Source of the DNA: Leptodactylus fallax
Lineage: Eukaryota > Chordata > Amphibia > Anura > Leptodactylidae
Length of the DNA stretch: 64,000 nt
Assembly (NCBI GenBank): GCA_947044405.1
Contig: CAMRHE010000157.1
Coordinates: 372,001-436,000, forward strand
Direction of reading: 5' to 3'
A program made the position numbers and the translations under genes. The notes beneath the pieces were generated by a model, which searched no databases, had not been told where the DNA came from, and saw nothing but the letters and a program-made list of their open reading frames with translations. How positions within the stretch are numbered: the stretch's first letter is position 1; each line of letters opens with the position of its first letter. Below are positions 37,497 through 50,536 of this stretch, piece by piece.

Positions 37497-37807
37497 AAAA
37501 GCATATAGATGCAACAGTGTCACCTGCTGGCAGTTATACTTGGCATGCAATAGAGTTCTACCTAGAAAGCCCTATTAGAGCATATGGAGAGGTGAGAGAT
37601 GCTGCATTGAGTGGCTCTCACACTGGGGCACTGGATGCCACCATGTACTACATGGTCACTTATTATAGCCATGTAATAGTATACTGCAAAGGAAATGGAA
37701 AAATTCATAGGTAGTTTTCCTGGATCATGGCAGCAGACTGATAGAACACTAAACCATCCACAGGTCCATATAGCCAGGGGTTTAGATAACCAAACCAGTC
37801 ATTTTTT

Positions 37808-38987
37808 TTAACCACTTCGGTACTGGGCCAATTTCTGGTTCAGGACCAGACACATTTTCGTTTTTTGCATGTGTGCGGTTTTGAGGGCTATAACATTTTT
37901 ATCATTTGTGTTACTCATCTAATTTTTGCGTCTTTTTCTGTGACACATAGGGCTTTATTTTTATGTTGTTTTTATTTTTACATGTTTTTGAATTTTTTTT
38001 TTTATATCCGGGAAAATATAAACAAAAGAGGAAGGAAAACGTGTCTGTTTTTTCATTTAATAATTTTTTATATTTAATAATACAAAGTGCTACTAAAAAC
38101 TTTACAAAATAGTTTTTCAATAGTTTTTTTTTGCATTGTGTCATCAGGGGTGGGGCCTGTAATAAGGGTGTAGTATTGGCATATTATTTTATTTATTTTA
38201 ATTATTTTACTTTCATTTTTTTTTTTTACTTTTCATTTTATTTTATCTTTTTTTACATTGTGTCCCCATAAGGTCATAATAGACCTTTGGGGACATCTGA
38301 CCACTATTTTTTTATTTTTTTTTTTGGTGGGGGAGGCTGATTTCTCCTGTAACTGAGACTGATACCTTAGCCCCAGTTGCAGAAGGAATGCAGCCTCCTG
38401 CCCATGACTGCAGAGCTGATCTGGGTCTTCTAGGAGCCAGCAGCTCTAGCAGTCTCTGATCCCCGGCGGATCACATGACTGCCGGGTCAGAGGGGAGCCG
38501 CAACATGGCGGCTCCCAAAGCTGTGTACACAGAGATCTGGAAGGCAGGGACAGTAATAAACCTTCCCTGCCTTCTCTAGTTGAGCTCCAGCTGTAGTTAC
38601 AGCTGACTCCCCGTTTCTGCAGCTGCACGATTTCGTGCAGCTGCTTAAAACTGCAAGGACGCACCGGTATTTGAGATTGACACAGGCTTTCGATCCCAAA
38701 GCGGCGCTCGTTGGCTGCTGATGCAGCGAAAAGGACGGGAAACACACAGGACGCATCAGGAAGCAAGACAGAGGTGGGGCTGGATTCGATGACGACGCTG
38801 TGCTCTGAGCACAGGGGGAACGCCTCCATGCTCTCTGAGCATAATTAGCATAAAGAAGAAAAGGATGAGTAATTTGAAAACAGCAGCGAGGACCTGCAAA
38901 ATAAAGTTAAGAGATGAATAGCCTTTGTAAAGGCTATTCCTATGTGCTTTTAGTTTAAAAACGTTTTTTTTAATAGAATCCCTTTAA
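37808..38987. mobile_element. TTAA-flanked non-autonomous element, probable
   Basis: It starts TTAACCACTTCGGTACTGGG with GGCCAATTTCTGGTTCAGG, the usual start of a frog TTAA repeat, and may end at CCCTTTAA (38984-38987 is TTAA). T-rich tracts, then a GC-rich stretch with GATCCCCGGCGGATC and GGGAGCCGCAACATGGCGGCTCCC hairpins. Open frames at 38446-38829 on the minus strand fall inside this non-coding GC-rich part. Confidence 0.55.
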
Positions 38988-40681
38988 GTTTTTTTCAGTA
39001 ATAAGGAAACTTCCCTCTTTGACGTATTTGGATAAGAATCACAGATGCGTGATTTTCTGCCACCTTCTGGAAGACAACAAGAAATTTATACTAAATCTCA
39101 ACTTACCTTTGTAAGCCACTTTTGGTATTTTTATTGAAAAAAAAGGAAAGATCTTTTTAAATTAATATAAGATTGCAAAATCAGTGGGCTCATGTTCAGT
39201 TACATCATACACTTTTTGAAGAACAAACATAGTAGTAGAGCATGAACAGGTTCAAAAGCAAGCAAGTAAAGCGATAAATGGAATGGGTGTACCCAGAAGG
39301 ATTATGAAGCTAAAAAACTAAATATAAAATTTAGCAAAGGTCATTAAAGAGATCTCTCTCTTTTATATCTATGAATTGAAGTATTAAAAAGGGACATCCA
39401 TACTTCCCACTTTGGAGGACTGAAAGCGGGACAAAAGCTAGCAAATTTATGATCAATAGGCATACATCTAACCCTATCCATGCCCACTTTGGCCTGCCCA
39501 ATCCCAACCAGTCCCTTTGTACCACCACTACACAGTAGCATACCCCTTTAGTGGCACTGATACGGTATAATACTCCCTTAATGCTCCCATACAGTATCAT
39601 GCCCTCTTGTAGCCTCAACACATTCTCCCTTGTGGCCCATAATCAGCATCCAACTGTACCAGAATCAGTGGAGTGGAGTGTCTATAAATCGATGTTAAGA
39701 ACTGGAGTTGGTGGAAGTGTGAAATTTCCTCTAGTTACCAGATTAGTGGAGATGGGACATTGATTCCAGGGTTTTATTCTAGTGGCTATATTTGCAGTCC
39801 TTCAGATGACGAAAATGAGCGTCTTTCTCATTGAATTTTTGCCTTAATATGGATCAACACTTCGGGATAATAAAGCTGGATGGTCTTATGTATATTGTCA
39901 GTCCTATAAACAATGGGGCAGATTTACTAATACTGTCTAACTTTTAGACACTGCAAACTTAAACTAGACAGGTTTAAAATGTTCTACATTCACCACATAA
40001 CTATTAGCGGATAATAAATCTGTTAGACTGTCCAGTCAGTGAGTTGACACCACCAATGAACTGGCTTAATTCCCTACAAAAAAAAAATGCACTGATGTTT
40101 TGGCATATGGTGTAATATCTTAAATGGATTATCCGGTTTTTAACATTGATGGCCTATTAATGGCCTGCAATATTAGATTTGCAGGGTCCAAACCCCGGGA
40201 CCCCATAGATCACCGGTACTGAGATAGTGCTACTCACTTACTGTACAAACTGTAGTTGCAAGTGTGTAACCCCTGCAGATCTAATATTATTAGCCTATCC
40301 TAAGGACTGAAGACAGTAGTGATTTTCTAAACAGATTTTAGTGCTATGTCCTGCACTATATAAATTTTTCTTCTGAAACTGGAGGTACACAATAGGGTGT
40401 CATGCACATGACTGTATGCATTGTTGTGTTTTTCATGGCTAGCACACTGACCCATTCATTTATATGGTTCCATGCACACAATCATGTATTTTCACAGTCT
40501 TGCATATGAGGTCATGAATCTGTGGGAAAATCAGGACAGGTCGAATTCCTGTCCATTTTGTGGCCCATGCTCACTGATTACAGTGAATGGGGCTGTGGAG
40601 GAATTGGCGACACACGGATGTCATACATGTGCCGCCTTCTGTGCCATTTAATCACAGTCCAGTGACACGCTCATGGTCATA
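38988..40681. other. Upstream flank with two old MITE-like segments
   Basis: 39913-40035 (GGGGCAGATTTACTAATACTG.. with TTAGACTGTCCAGTC) and 40118-40310 (TTAAATGGATTATCCGGTTT.. with CTAATATTATTAGCCTATCC) resemble palindromic MITE halves. No gene. Confidence 0.4.
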
Positions 40682-40683
40682 TA

Positions 40684-42319
<1,636 letters not shown>

Positions 42320-42321
42320 TA

Positions 42322-43452
42322 CATGTCTCATAAACAGTACATACAGTTGGTACACAATTGGTGGGCTAATATACTTCAACACATGCATAAAGCTATTTTT
42401 AACATTGGATATTGCAGTCTCATATTGGGACTTATATGACCATGAATTGCACTACTAGTTCCTAAGTGGGTCAACTAGCATTCAAAATGGCTATTGGCTT
42501 TCATTCAAACCTTTTGAATCACTATGGGTGTCTAGGAGGACCCCTTGCCACAGCATATGCCTTTCCTGTAGGGCTTTACCAGCACACATTGATGTTTGTC
42601 CTACACCTCCCTTGGTCCTTCTGAGTTCTAGGTCGCTCGACTTTACAGAATGAACTCTTGACTGTTCATGACTGAGTATATACAAACATGTACACCACCT
42701 AGCTTATGAAACTAGAGTTTGCTCCCAGACCATCATGTGATCTAAACAGTGCAAATTCAAATCATTTATTTGGGACACTGAATCTTTAAGAGAGCAACAC
42801 AAACTGAAACAACAACACTACAGTCACTTTACACGTATACACTTTCGCTGATATGGGCTGATATGTTTCTTGCCGCGGTAACTCAACTTTTTCTTCCACA
42901 CACAAAACTGTCTCAACTCACAATCCCTCCATTTTCTCTTGGTAATGTCTCTTATGCCTTGCTGTGGATTCTCACTGTCTCCCTGAAACCACAAGTCTGA
43001 ATACCATCAAGTCCCAATACTAGCATGCTTCGGCCTTGCACGGTTCCTGACTCTATAAGCAGTTGAAAACATAAAGCAACCCTTTTGTTCACAATAAAAA
43101 TTTCACAATTAGTAATAATAATAGTTAAAGTACCTGGTGCTTTCCTTTTTAATCTTTTTTTTTTATGCAGTTCCCTCTTCATTTCTGTAAAATGGCCACC
43201 AGATTCTCACAGATTGGTCTTTGCTAGAACTTCCCCTGATTCTTTTACAATCCAGACCTCACAGGAAGCAGCCAGTGCCATATTAACCATAGGGCAATCA
43301 GTGCACCTGCACCAGGTCCTATACCTCTGAAAGCCACTGAGGAGACATTATATAATGAGGAGGCCACTAAAGGGACATTATAACGTGGGCCATTCTACTA
43401 TGTGGGTTCACTTGGTGACATTATAATTGGTTGGAACTAAAGCGGTATTATC
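42322..43452. other. Upstream flank, nothing recognised
   Basis: No supported gene; mostly AT-rich unique-looking sequence. Confidence 0.4.
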
Positions 43453-43550
43453 ACTGTGTTCAGTGTTGTAACTAGGAATGGCTGGGCCCCAAGGCGAACA
43501 TTTGACATGACCCCACCCACCGCCACCCCCCCCCCCCGCACAAACCGCAT

Positions 43551-43735
43551 TCCTGCACACACTATTATGCTGCATAGTGGCTCCTGCACACACTATTATG
43601 CCCCATAGTGGCCCCTGCACACAGTATTATGCCCCATAGTGGCCCCTGCACACAGTATTATGCTCCATAGTGGCCCCTGCACACAGTATTATGCCCCATA
43701 GTGGCCCCTGCACACAGTATTATGCCCCATTGTGG
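43551..43735. repeat. Minisatellite, about 30-bp unit, in outer hAT element
   Basis: Repeats of CACACAGTATTATGCCCC plus ATAGTGGCCCCTG, five to six units. The unit is related to those at 2805-3190 and 50640-51245. Confidence 0.9.
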
Positions 43736-44131
43736 ACCACCCATGAACAATTATTATACTCTGGGGTCTTTTCAGAACCCATAGTATAATGATCAGAGAC
43801 CCAGGGAAGAATACAAACATAAAAAACAATATTACTTACCTCTACCTGGCTCCGGCGCACTCCCCGCTACTTTCATTTCAATCAGTTTTATTAGGATTTT
43901 TTTAAAGGGTCAAGTAACAACATATAGTAAAGCGGTATCATATGGTCAGTTAAAGTAGCTGTAAGTCACAGTAAACACATATTAAGCAGTATACTAATAC
44001 ACATAACGATATCTATAGATTTCTAAGGGTTAGAAAGTTTCAGGAATAAAGAACGAGATTCATGCATATATCAAACAACAAAAGATGACAGTAATATTAG
44101 GTGTGATCTTCCACGAGTGACGCAACCGGAA

Positions 44132-47100
44132 TTACGGCAGGTGTTTTTGGGCATTTAGTGTCCATGAGAGCCAGTTTTTTTGGAATTGGGTATCTCCAAA
44201 AGCTCCATGGGATAGGATCCTCTCGTATTGGTAAGTCAGTTCCACCATTTTCACCAGTTCTCCTCTAGATGGGATAGTAGCTGATTTCCAATTGCGTAGA
44301 AGAGCCAGTGATGCAGATAATAAGACATGGCCAATCATCACTCTGTAAAGTGCTGGGAAAGAATCGATCTGCAAGAATAGTAGCGCCAAAGCTGGTGAGG
44401 GGGTTATAGTGAATCCCACCAGAGAAGAAATCCATCGGAAGACGTCTTGCCAGTACAGCACCACTCGCGGACAAGTCCACAGTAAGTGGGGTAGGGATCC
44501 TCCTTCCCCATATCCCCTCCAACAAGAGTTCGAGGTCTGCGGGTGCATTCGGTGGAGTCGCTCTGGAGTGTAGTACCAGTGAAGGAGAATTTTGACAGTG
44601 GTTTCGTAGTGAGTTGTGCACCGGAAGGTCTTCTTTGTGAAGGCCATGGCTTTCTGCCATTGCATGACAGTGTATTGTTGATGAAGTTGCGTCTCCCAAC
44701 TAAGTATTGGAGTGGATTTGACTATATGATCTTTGGAGCCTATAGTATTATAGATGGAGCTGAGGATTTTGGTAGTCGGGTTGGGAATCTTGAGAAGGTC
44801 CAACAGGGATTTATTGTACGTGACTTGTTTGTTGTGGTTGGAGGAGAGGAAATGTTTGACTCTTAGGTACGTAAATAGGCTATTGGAGGGTAGGGAGAAG
44901 GTGGATTGTAGAGACTGGAATGAGGTCATCGATTCCTCACTCCACACCTGTGAAACGGAGGTAATGCCTGCTGCTTTCCATGCGGATAGATTGAGATCCA
45001 GGATTACCAGTTCCAGAAATTCAATCGGAACCCGCGCGATGTTGAGTGTTTGTTTTTTGCCTGTAGAATGGTGAATATGTCGCCAGCTATTTGTAAGGTG
45101 TTGTAGAACTGGAGACTTGAGAGAAGGTACCACATCAGTCCAGAGGGAATAGAGGAGCCAGGATTTGAGGTTGTGGTGTGGTATCATATGGGACTCAATA
45201 CCTATCCAGGATTTGTGGGCGTTGTTGTGCCACCAGTCCTTTAGTGTAGAAAGGTGAGAGGCCATATAGTAGTCGTAAATATTCGGTACTCCCAAACCTC
45301 CCACTCCCCGTTTTCTGTGTAGAATAGAAGATGGGAGTCTTGGCTTTTTGGAGTTCCAGATAAATTTGTTGAGCATGGCGTTGATCTTTTGGAGGAATGT
45401 GGGAGGAGGTGCCACAGGGATGGTTCTGAATATGTATAGTATTTTTGGAAGTAGCGTCATTTGAAAGGCGGAAATCCTGCCTAGCCATGACAAGGTGAGT
45501 TTCGAATAATTTTGGAATTCTTTCTCTAGCCCTATCAGTCGAGGCGTGTAGTTGGCTTTGGACACTTGTGCAGTAGAAGAAGTGATCTTTATTCCCAGAT
45601 AATCCAGCTCTGTCGGTCTCCAATCGTAAGGAAACCTCTCCTTGAGATGTTCTAGAAGTGGTATGGGAACGTTCAAGGGGAGAATTTGTGTTTTAGATTC
45701 ATTTATTTTATAAAAAGAAAGAGCCCCGTATTCTCTGAGGGTTTCGATAGCAGCTGGCAGAGAGGTTTCTGGAAGAGTTAGGGATAATATGATATCGTCC
45801 GCGTAGAGGGAGATGAGATGAGAGGAGCCTGGTAATTCCACTCCTTGAACTCTTTCATTTTGCCGCAGGGACTGTGCTAATGGTTCAATGGTAAGTATAA
45901 AAATCAATGGAGAGAGAGGGCATCCTTGCCTTGTTCCATTCCTGATGTTAAAGCTATCCGACAATGTACTATTGGTGAACACTCTGGCTGATGGAGAGGA
46001 ATACAGGTTTGAGATAGCAGTGAGAATCGGGCCAGAGAATCGTAATTTCTGCAGGACGGAAAAGGCGAATGACCAATTAATCCGATCAAATGCCTTCTCA
46101 GCATCCAAGGCGACCATAAGGGATGGAGTCTTCCTTCGTTCCAGTAAATCCACCAGATGGAGAACTCGTCTGGTGTTGTCTGGAGCTTGGCGGCCTTTTA
46201 CGAAGCCCACTTGGTCCGTGCCAACTAAGTCTGGGAGAATGGTAGCCAGTCGAGCTGCAAAAAGCTTCGCATAGAGCTTGATGTCAGAATTTAGTAGCGA
46301 GATTGGTCTGAAATTTTGTGGGACATCCGCTGTTTTGCCAGGTTTAGGAAGGGTGACGATCAACGCAGCCAGGGATTCACGTGGAAGCGGTGCACCCAAC
46401 ATAGGTTGATTGAAGAAGTTCAGAAGAGATGGAGCAAGAGTTTGTTGAAAGTAGATTAAGTATTCGTTGGAGAAACCATCTGGCCCCGGAGATTTGCCCT
46501 TAGGTAAGGACTTTATGGTTTTTAACAGTTCTGGGAGCGTGATAGGGGAGTTTAGGGCCGAGAGTTGCTCATCCGACAGGCCTGGTAACGTGAGGCTGCT
46601 TAAGAAGCCGGACACCAGGTTATGGTGATCCGCCGGAAGAGGGGTATGCTCTTGTAAATTGTATAGTAGTGCATAGTAATCTTTAAAGGAATTGGCGATG
46701 TCTCTCGGGTCCGTTAAATGCACTCTGGTTGTAGGATGTCTAATGTATGGGATCCGTGATTTGACTGCTTTTGCTCGTAATTGTCTAGCTAATAATCTGC
46801 CGGCTTTGTTGCTTTGGGAGTAAAAATGAGCTTTAGATTTTTTTAGAGCTTTTTCGTAATCTTGTAGAAGAAGGAGACGTAGTTTTTGTCTGACTTGGTT
46901 GAGCTGTTCCGAAGTAGTCGAGTTAGGGTTGAGTTTGTTCGCGGAGTCCAAAGTACGAAGGGTGGACATTGCCTCCTGGATTGCTTTCTGTCTTTCTTTT
47001 TTGTTTCTATGCGCAATTTTTATAAGGGTGCCACGGATGTACGCTTTATGTGCGTTCCAGAGAGTGTAAGGGTCTTCTGTAGATATGGCATTGGTCTGGA

Positions 47101-47899
47101 AATAATCCTGTAGATCATTTTCTATTATCGAACGATAGTTAGGGTGACTCATGAGGTAGGTATTGTTTCTCCAAAGTCTAGTAGCGGAGGGTGGGGTCAT
47201 TTCATCTATAGTGAGAGTGATGGCTGCGTGATCAGACCATGTGATTGATTCAATTGTTGAGTTTTTGGAACTCATAAGGGTTTGCAGGTCCACCATGAAC
47301 ATGTCGATGCGGGAATAAGAGCCGTGAACTGCTGAGAAGTATGTATAATCCCTCTCATCCGCATGCTGTGCACGCCATATATCGTGGAGGTTCTCCGTGC
47401 TCGGGAATTGGTGTAGGCAGGAGGCGTTATCCCTGTTTGCGTTGGTCGAATCCAGAGAGGGGTCCATTATGTTATTAAAGTCTCCACAGATTATTAATGC
47501 TCCTTGTTGAATGTCCTGTATTTGTCTTCGGACTTTATGCAGAAATGCCAGGGTCTTTCGGTGTGGAGCGTAGAGGTTGACTATAGTATAGGGGGTATTG
47601 TTTAGAAGGCAGACAATAATGAGGAATCTGCCTTGGGGGTCCGCTCTTTGTGTCGTCAAGGAAAAAGCCACTGAGTCTCTGAAGGCGATAAGGACTCCAC
47701 GGTTCTTTGATCTGTGGTGCGCATAGCAGATTACCGGGAAGGAGGGGTGTTTCAGCCTGAAAGCGTCTTTTTGTAGAAGGTGGGTTTCTTGTGCGCAAAA
47801 CAAGTCTGCGGAGAGTGAGAGAGCCTCTTTCCAGATGTACGAACGCTTCTGTGGGCTGTTTAGGCCTCGGACATTGAGAGAGACCAATTTGATCACCAT
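44132..47899 (-). CDS. L1-like ORF2 protein (endonuclease and reverse transcriptase)
   Basis: 1,255 residues, uninterrupted, typical length for L1 ORF2. The N-terminal apurinic-type endonuclease starts SLNVRGLNS (N9), has AQETHL (E38), IICGDFN, SRIDMF and ends with SDHAAITL (catalytic DH). The reverse transcriptase has GKSPGPDGF, NFRPISLLN, FVKGRQAPDN, VALDAEKAFDRINW, GTRQGCPLSP and YADDIIL (the catalytic aspartates). Near the C terminus is the cysteine/histidine knuckle: CWRGYGEGGSLPHLLWTC. L1 proteins normally have a second cysteine where this copy has tyrosine. The protein nicks target DNA and reverse-transcribes its own RNA at the nick. Translation would be from the bicistronic LINE RNA, downstream of ORF1. 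Confidence 0.96.
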   Translation of the reverse strand: MVIKLVSLNVRGLNSPQKRSYIWKEALSLSADLFCAQETHLLQKDAFRLKHPSFPVICYAHHRSKNRGVLIAFRDSVAFSLTTQRADPQGRFLIIVCLLNNTPYTIVNLYAPHRKTLAFLHKVRRQIQDIQQGALIICGDFNNIMDPSLDSTNANRDNASCLHQFPSTENLHDIWRAQHADERDYTYFSAVHGSYSRIDMFMVDLQTLMSSKNSTIESITWSDHAAITLTIDEMTPPSATRLWRNNTYLMSHPNYRSIIENDLQDYFQTNAISTEDPYTLWNAHKAYIRGTLIKIAHRNKKERQKAIQEAMSTLRTLDSANKLNPNSTTSEQLNQVRQKLRLLLLQDYEKALKKSKAHFYSQSNKAGRLLARQLRAKAVKSRIPYIRHPTTRVHLTDPRDIANSFKDYYALLYNLQEHTPLPADHHNLVSGFLSSLTLPGLSDEQLSALNSPITLPELLKTIKSLPKGKSPGPDGFSNEYLIYFQQTLAPSLLNFFNQPMLGAPLPRESLAALIVTLPKPGKTADVPQNFRPISLLNSDIKLYAKLFAARLATILPDLVGTDQVGFVKGRQAPDNTRRVLHLVDLLERRKTPSLMVALDAEKAFDRINWSFAFSVLQKLRFSGPILTAISNLYSSPSARVFTNSTLSDSFNIRNGTRQGCPLSPLIFILTIEPLAQSLRQNERVQGVELPGSSHLISLYADDIILSLTLPETSLPAAIETLREYGALSFYKINESKTQILPLNVPIPLLEHLKERFPYDWRPTELDYLGIKITSSTAQVSKANYTPRLIGLEKEFQNYSKLTLSWLGRISAFQMTLLPKILYIFRTIPVAPPPTFLQKINAMLNKFIWNSKKPRLPSSILHRKRGVGGLGVPNIYDYYMASHLSTLKDWWHNNAHKSWIGIESHMIPHHNLKSWLLYSLWTDVVPSLKSPVLQHLTNSWRHIHHSTGKKQTLNIARVPIEFLELVILDLNLSAWKAAGITSVSQVWSEESMTSFQSLQSTFSLPSNSLFTYLRVKHFLSSNHNKQVTYNKSLLDLLKIPNPTTKILSSIYNTIGSKDHIVKSTPILSWETQLHQQYTVMQWQKAMAFTKKTFRCTTHYETTVKILLHWYYTPERLHRMHPQTSNSCWRGYGEGGSLPHLLWTCPRVVLYWQDVFRWISSLVGFTITPSPALALLFLQIDSFPALYRVMIGHVLLSASLALLRNWKSATIPSRGELVKMVELTYQYERILSHGAFGDTQFQKNWLSWTLNAQKHLP

Positions 47900-48131
47900 A
47901 GTATTACTTTAGAGGAAGAACGTCAATACTGCGGTGAATCTTCAAGGGAGGTATATGCAGTATCACAAGTAAGAAGATCACTTAAACAAAAACAAATGAA
48001 CAGACAGTTCAAAGACAAATACAGGTCGACTGTATAGTTGGGGGTATCTTGTTAGAGGCTGGCCGGTTAAGCCACTGTTACAAAAGGGGGGTTATGCACC
48101 AAAATAAGAGAGGTATAGCCATCTTGGAATA

Positions 48132-49379
48132 TCATTTGCGGCTTGTGGGAGATCTGCGCCCCGCAGTTGAGGAAGGAGAGGAGTTTGACGCATCTTGAGG
48201 AAGAGCTATTGGAATCCTCCAGGTCGACAGCAACGCTTTGCCCTGATTCAAGTTATAAATGGTGAAGGTGGTCCCGTCTTTAGTGATGATCAATTTCACC
48301 GGAAACCCCCATCTATATTGGATTTTGCTTTTACGGAGCGTTGTCGTAACCGGAAGTAATTCTCTGCGGAGGCGGAGGGTCGTAGCTGAGAGGTCTGTGT
48401 AGAGCTGCGCTTCTTGGAATTTGGGAGGCCAAGATTTCTGCTTACGAGCAGCGTCTAGTATCTTTTCTTTGACGTGAAAGAATTGAAATCTTGCCAGTAC
48501 GTCTCTTGGGATCTCATCTCCCAGATGTCTAGGGCGAGGAAGTCTGTGTGCTCTGTCGATAATGATATCTATAGTTGGAGAATCGGGTAGTAAAAATCTA
48601 ACATATTCCTGTAGGTATGGAAGCAGATCAGCCGTCTGGACTTGTTCTAATATGCCTCTGAATTTGATGTTGTTCCTACGGGAACGGTCTTCCATATCGG
48701 CCATTTTTGCTTTGAGGCTCTCAACTTCTTCCTCCAGGTCATTATGTGCATCCACGATTTTGTTGTGTGACGTAGCCAATTCACCCATTTTAGTTTCAAT
48801 GTGTGTTACGCAGCCATCTAGTGCACTGACCGAGGACTGGAGCGGCTGAAGCAGTTGTGAAAAATCCGCTTGAAGGGAGCTGCGGAGGGCCAAGAGCATG
48901 TCTCTCAGAGTGTGTTCGGAGGCTGGGCCGCTAGTGGTTGGGAAGCCGTCTCGACCATTTGAAAGAATGGGCGAAGGAGCCTCAGACGAAGGTTGGTCCC
49001 TGGAGAGATCCAAGTCTCCAGCGAGTTCCATGCGAGGTTTTTGTTTGAGTGGGCTAGTACTTGGAGATGGTGTGTGTCGTAGGAGATAATTCTGTTCTTT
49101 AGCTGAGTGAGCTTATGAAGAGTGGATTTGTTGAATTGCTGAACGGATATCGTCAGGGGTTGGAGGGAGACGAAGAGCCACTGAGTCTTCAGGGTGGTTA
49201 AGATCCGCCTCCTCCATGGATGTCGCTGTGACTCTTGTGGCAGTCGTAGGCATTGAGGATATGAGCTCTAAATGGTCACCTATTGGTAGGCCCGGCTCTC
49301 CTTCTGTGCCACGGTCCCATTCAAAATAATTAGTTAGGTTATTGTCAGGTTTCCTGACGGACTTCCTGCCTTTCACCAT
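48132..49379 (-). pseudogene. L1-like ORF1 with one internal stop
   Basis: The frame runs 416 codons from ATG at 49379 (MVKGRKSVRKPDNN), interrupted only by TAA at 49115-49113 (codon 89). It then stays open to the natural stop at 48132; an internal ATG at 49031 starts a 299-residue open stretch. That stretch has a coiled coil (about residues 25-95 of it, with EEEVESLKAKMADMEDRSRR), the RRNNIKFRGI entry to the RNA-recognition fold, and a C-terminal basic domain. L1 ORF1 proteins are trimeric RNA chaperones that coat LINE RNA. The stop removes the basic N-terminal arm unless the downstream ATG is used. The first 88 codons could alternatively be a separate upstream frame, but the exact frame continuity favours one gene. 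Confidence 0.82.
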
Positions 49380-50451
49380 GACGCCAGGGATATGTCTCCA
49401 AAGTCGGTCGTTTAAAGGGAGGATATTCCAAAGTAGGCTATCAGTCGCTAAGGGTTGCTAGAAGGTGCACTAGTTCCCCACAGTTAGGCCGTCATTGCCT
49501 AAGGGGAGAGGTACCAATGAGAATTCTATGGAAAGAGTGTAAGCCGCCTCTCAGTGATAATGTAGCTAAAGATCTGTATGAGGAGGCCAATATATGATCT
49601 CAGAGCTGAAGTAGAGGTACAGGCCTGCACAAGGCTGATGTCTTGCAGAGTAAGAGCGTTGGTGAGGATTCACTCTGGGCCTAGGCAATTGCAGGTTGGG
49701 GGAGGGGAGATAGAGGTCTGTGCAGGGCACGGATCTTGCTGAATTGGAGCCAAGGAGTGCAGACGGTTGAAGCCTGTATGCTATGGGTGTGCTGGGATGT
49801 AAACTTCTCCCCCGGGCAAGTATACTACACAGGCCCTCCGCTGCTATTTGATAAGTCAGGCAAGTAGTCCCCCTGGTGCCCGCGGATGGTCTCAGCGCTC
49901 CCCTTTGCAGGATGTCCCCTACCTGGGAGCCGGTCTAGGGATCTGGGACAGGCAGCGCCTCCTCGTGCTGCGGGCCACCTCCGTTGGTTGCGAGCGCTGT
50001 ACTGTCCCCGGATTAAGGCCTCAGCGTCCTGTCTGTCGCTCCAGGCGGGCCGCTGCTCCGCTACCCCGAGCAGCAGCTGGCACTGCACGGGACCGCCGCC
50101 GCTGCTATCCCCCGAACCCGCAGATGGACCAGCTTAAACAGCGGCAGCGAGGATAGGCGGGCTTGTGGAGAACCGCAGCGGTCGGGACAGTCAGCAGGAC
50201 AACTGGGCTGCAGAGAAGATGGTGGTTAGGAGGAGAGGTGCAGGTAGGCCTCAACTCTGAATCACTCTTAAAAAATGCTGTAACTGTAGCTGGAACACCA
50301 GGATCTATTGACTAGGGCCTAGGGGACAGCCCTTGAGTGGTCTAAGGTCAAAATTGTGCAGGATGACAGCAATAAGGACTGGATTACAGTAGGATCTAGC
50401 AGGAGCTGTAAAAATATGCGTCCTGTCTCTGCTCCAGCTAGCCACGCCCCC
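49380..50451 (-). promoter_or_regulatory. L1-like 5' UTR
   Basis: Non-coding, GC- and CpG-rich in its central part (49850-50140), as expected of a LINE with an internal promoter. Opposing short open frames here are composition artefacts. I cannot place promoter elements. Confidence 0.65.
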
Positions 50452-50536
50452 CACTCCCCGCTACTTTCGACCCTCTTCAATGTTGGATCAGACATCACAT
50501 GAGCCAAGCCGGCGTCTCGACACATAATGACATCGG

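Larger units (their letters stand above)
43875..50451 (-). mobile_element. Full-length L1-like LINE with perfect 17-bp TSD
   Basis: Both flanks carry CACTCCCCGCTACTTTC (43858-43874 and 50452-50468). On the minus strand the element begins GGGGCGTGGCTAGCTGG (5' end at 50451). It continues with about 1.07 kb of GC-rich 5' UTR, ORF1 (49379-48132), a 232-nt spacer, ORF2 (47899-44132) and a short 3' UTR ending near CCTAATAAAACTGATTG at 43875. The 3' end has no long poly-A. Perfect flanks and an open ORF2 point to a recent insertion. The target was an older hAT-like element. Confidence 0.95.

Noticed and set aside
38446..38829. 127-residue minus-strand frame in GC-rich sequence
   Set aside because: It falls inside hairpin-rich non-coding sequence of a TTAA-type element, with no domain and no start context.
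44265..44699. 144-residue frame antiparallel in phase to ORF2
   Set aside because: Shadow frame within the LINE ORF2 gene, same strand but out of frame, with no motif of its own.
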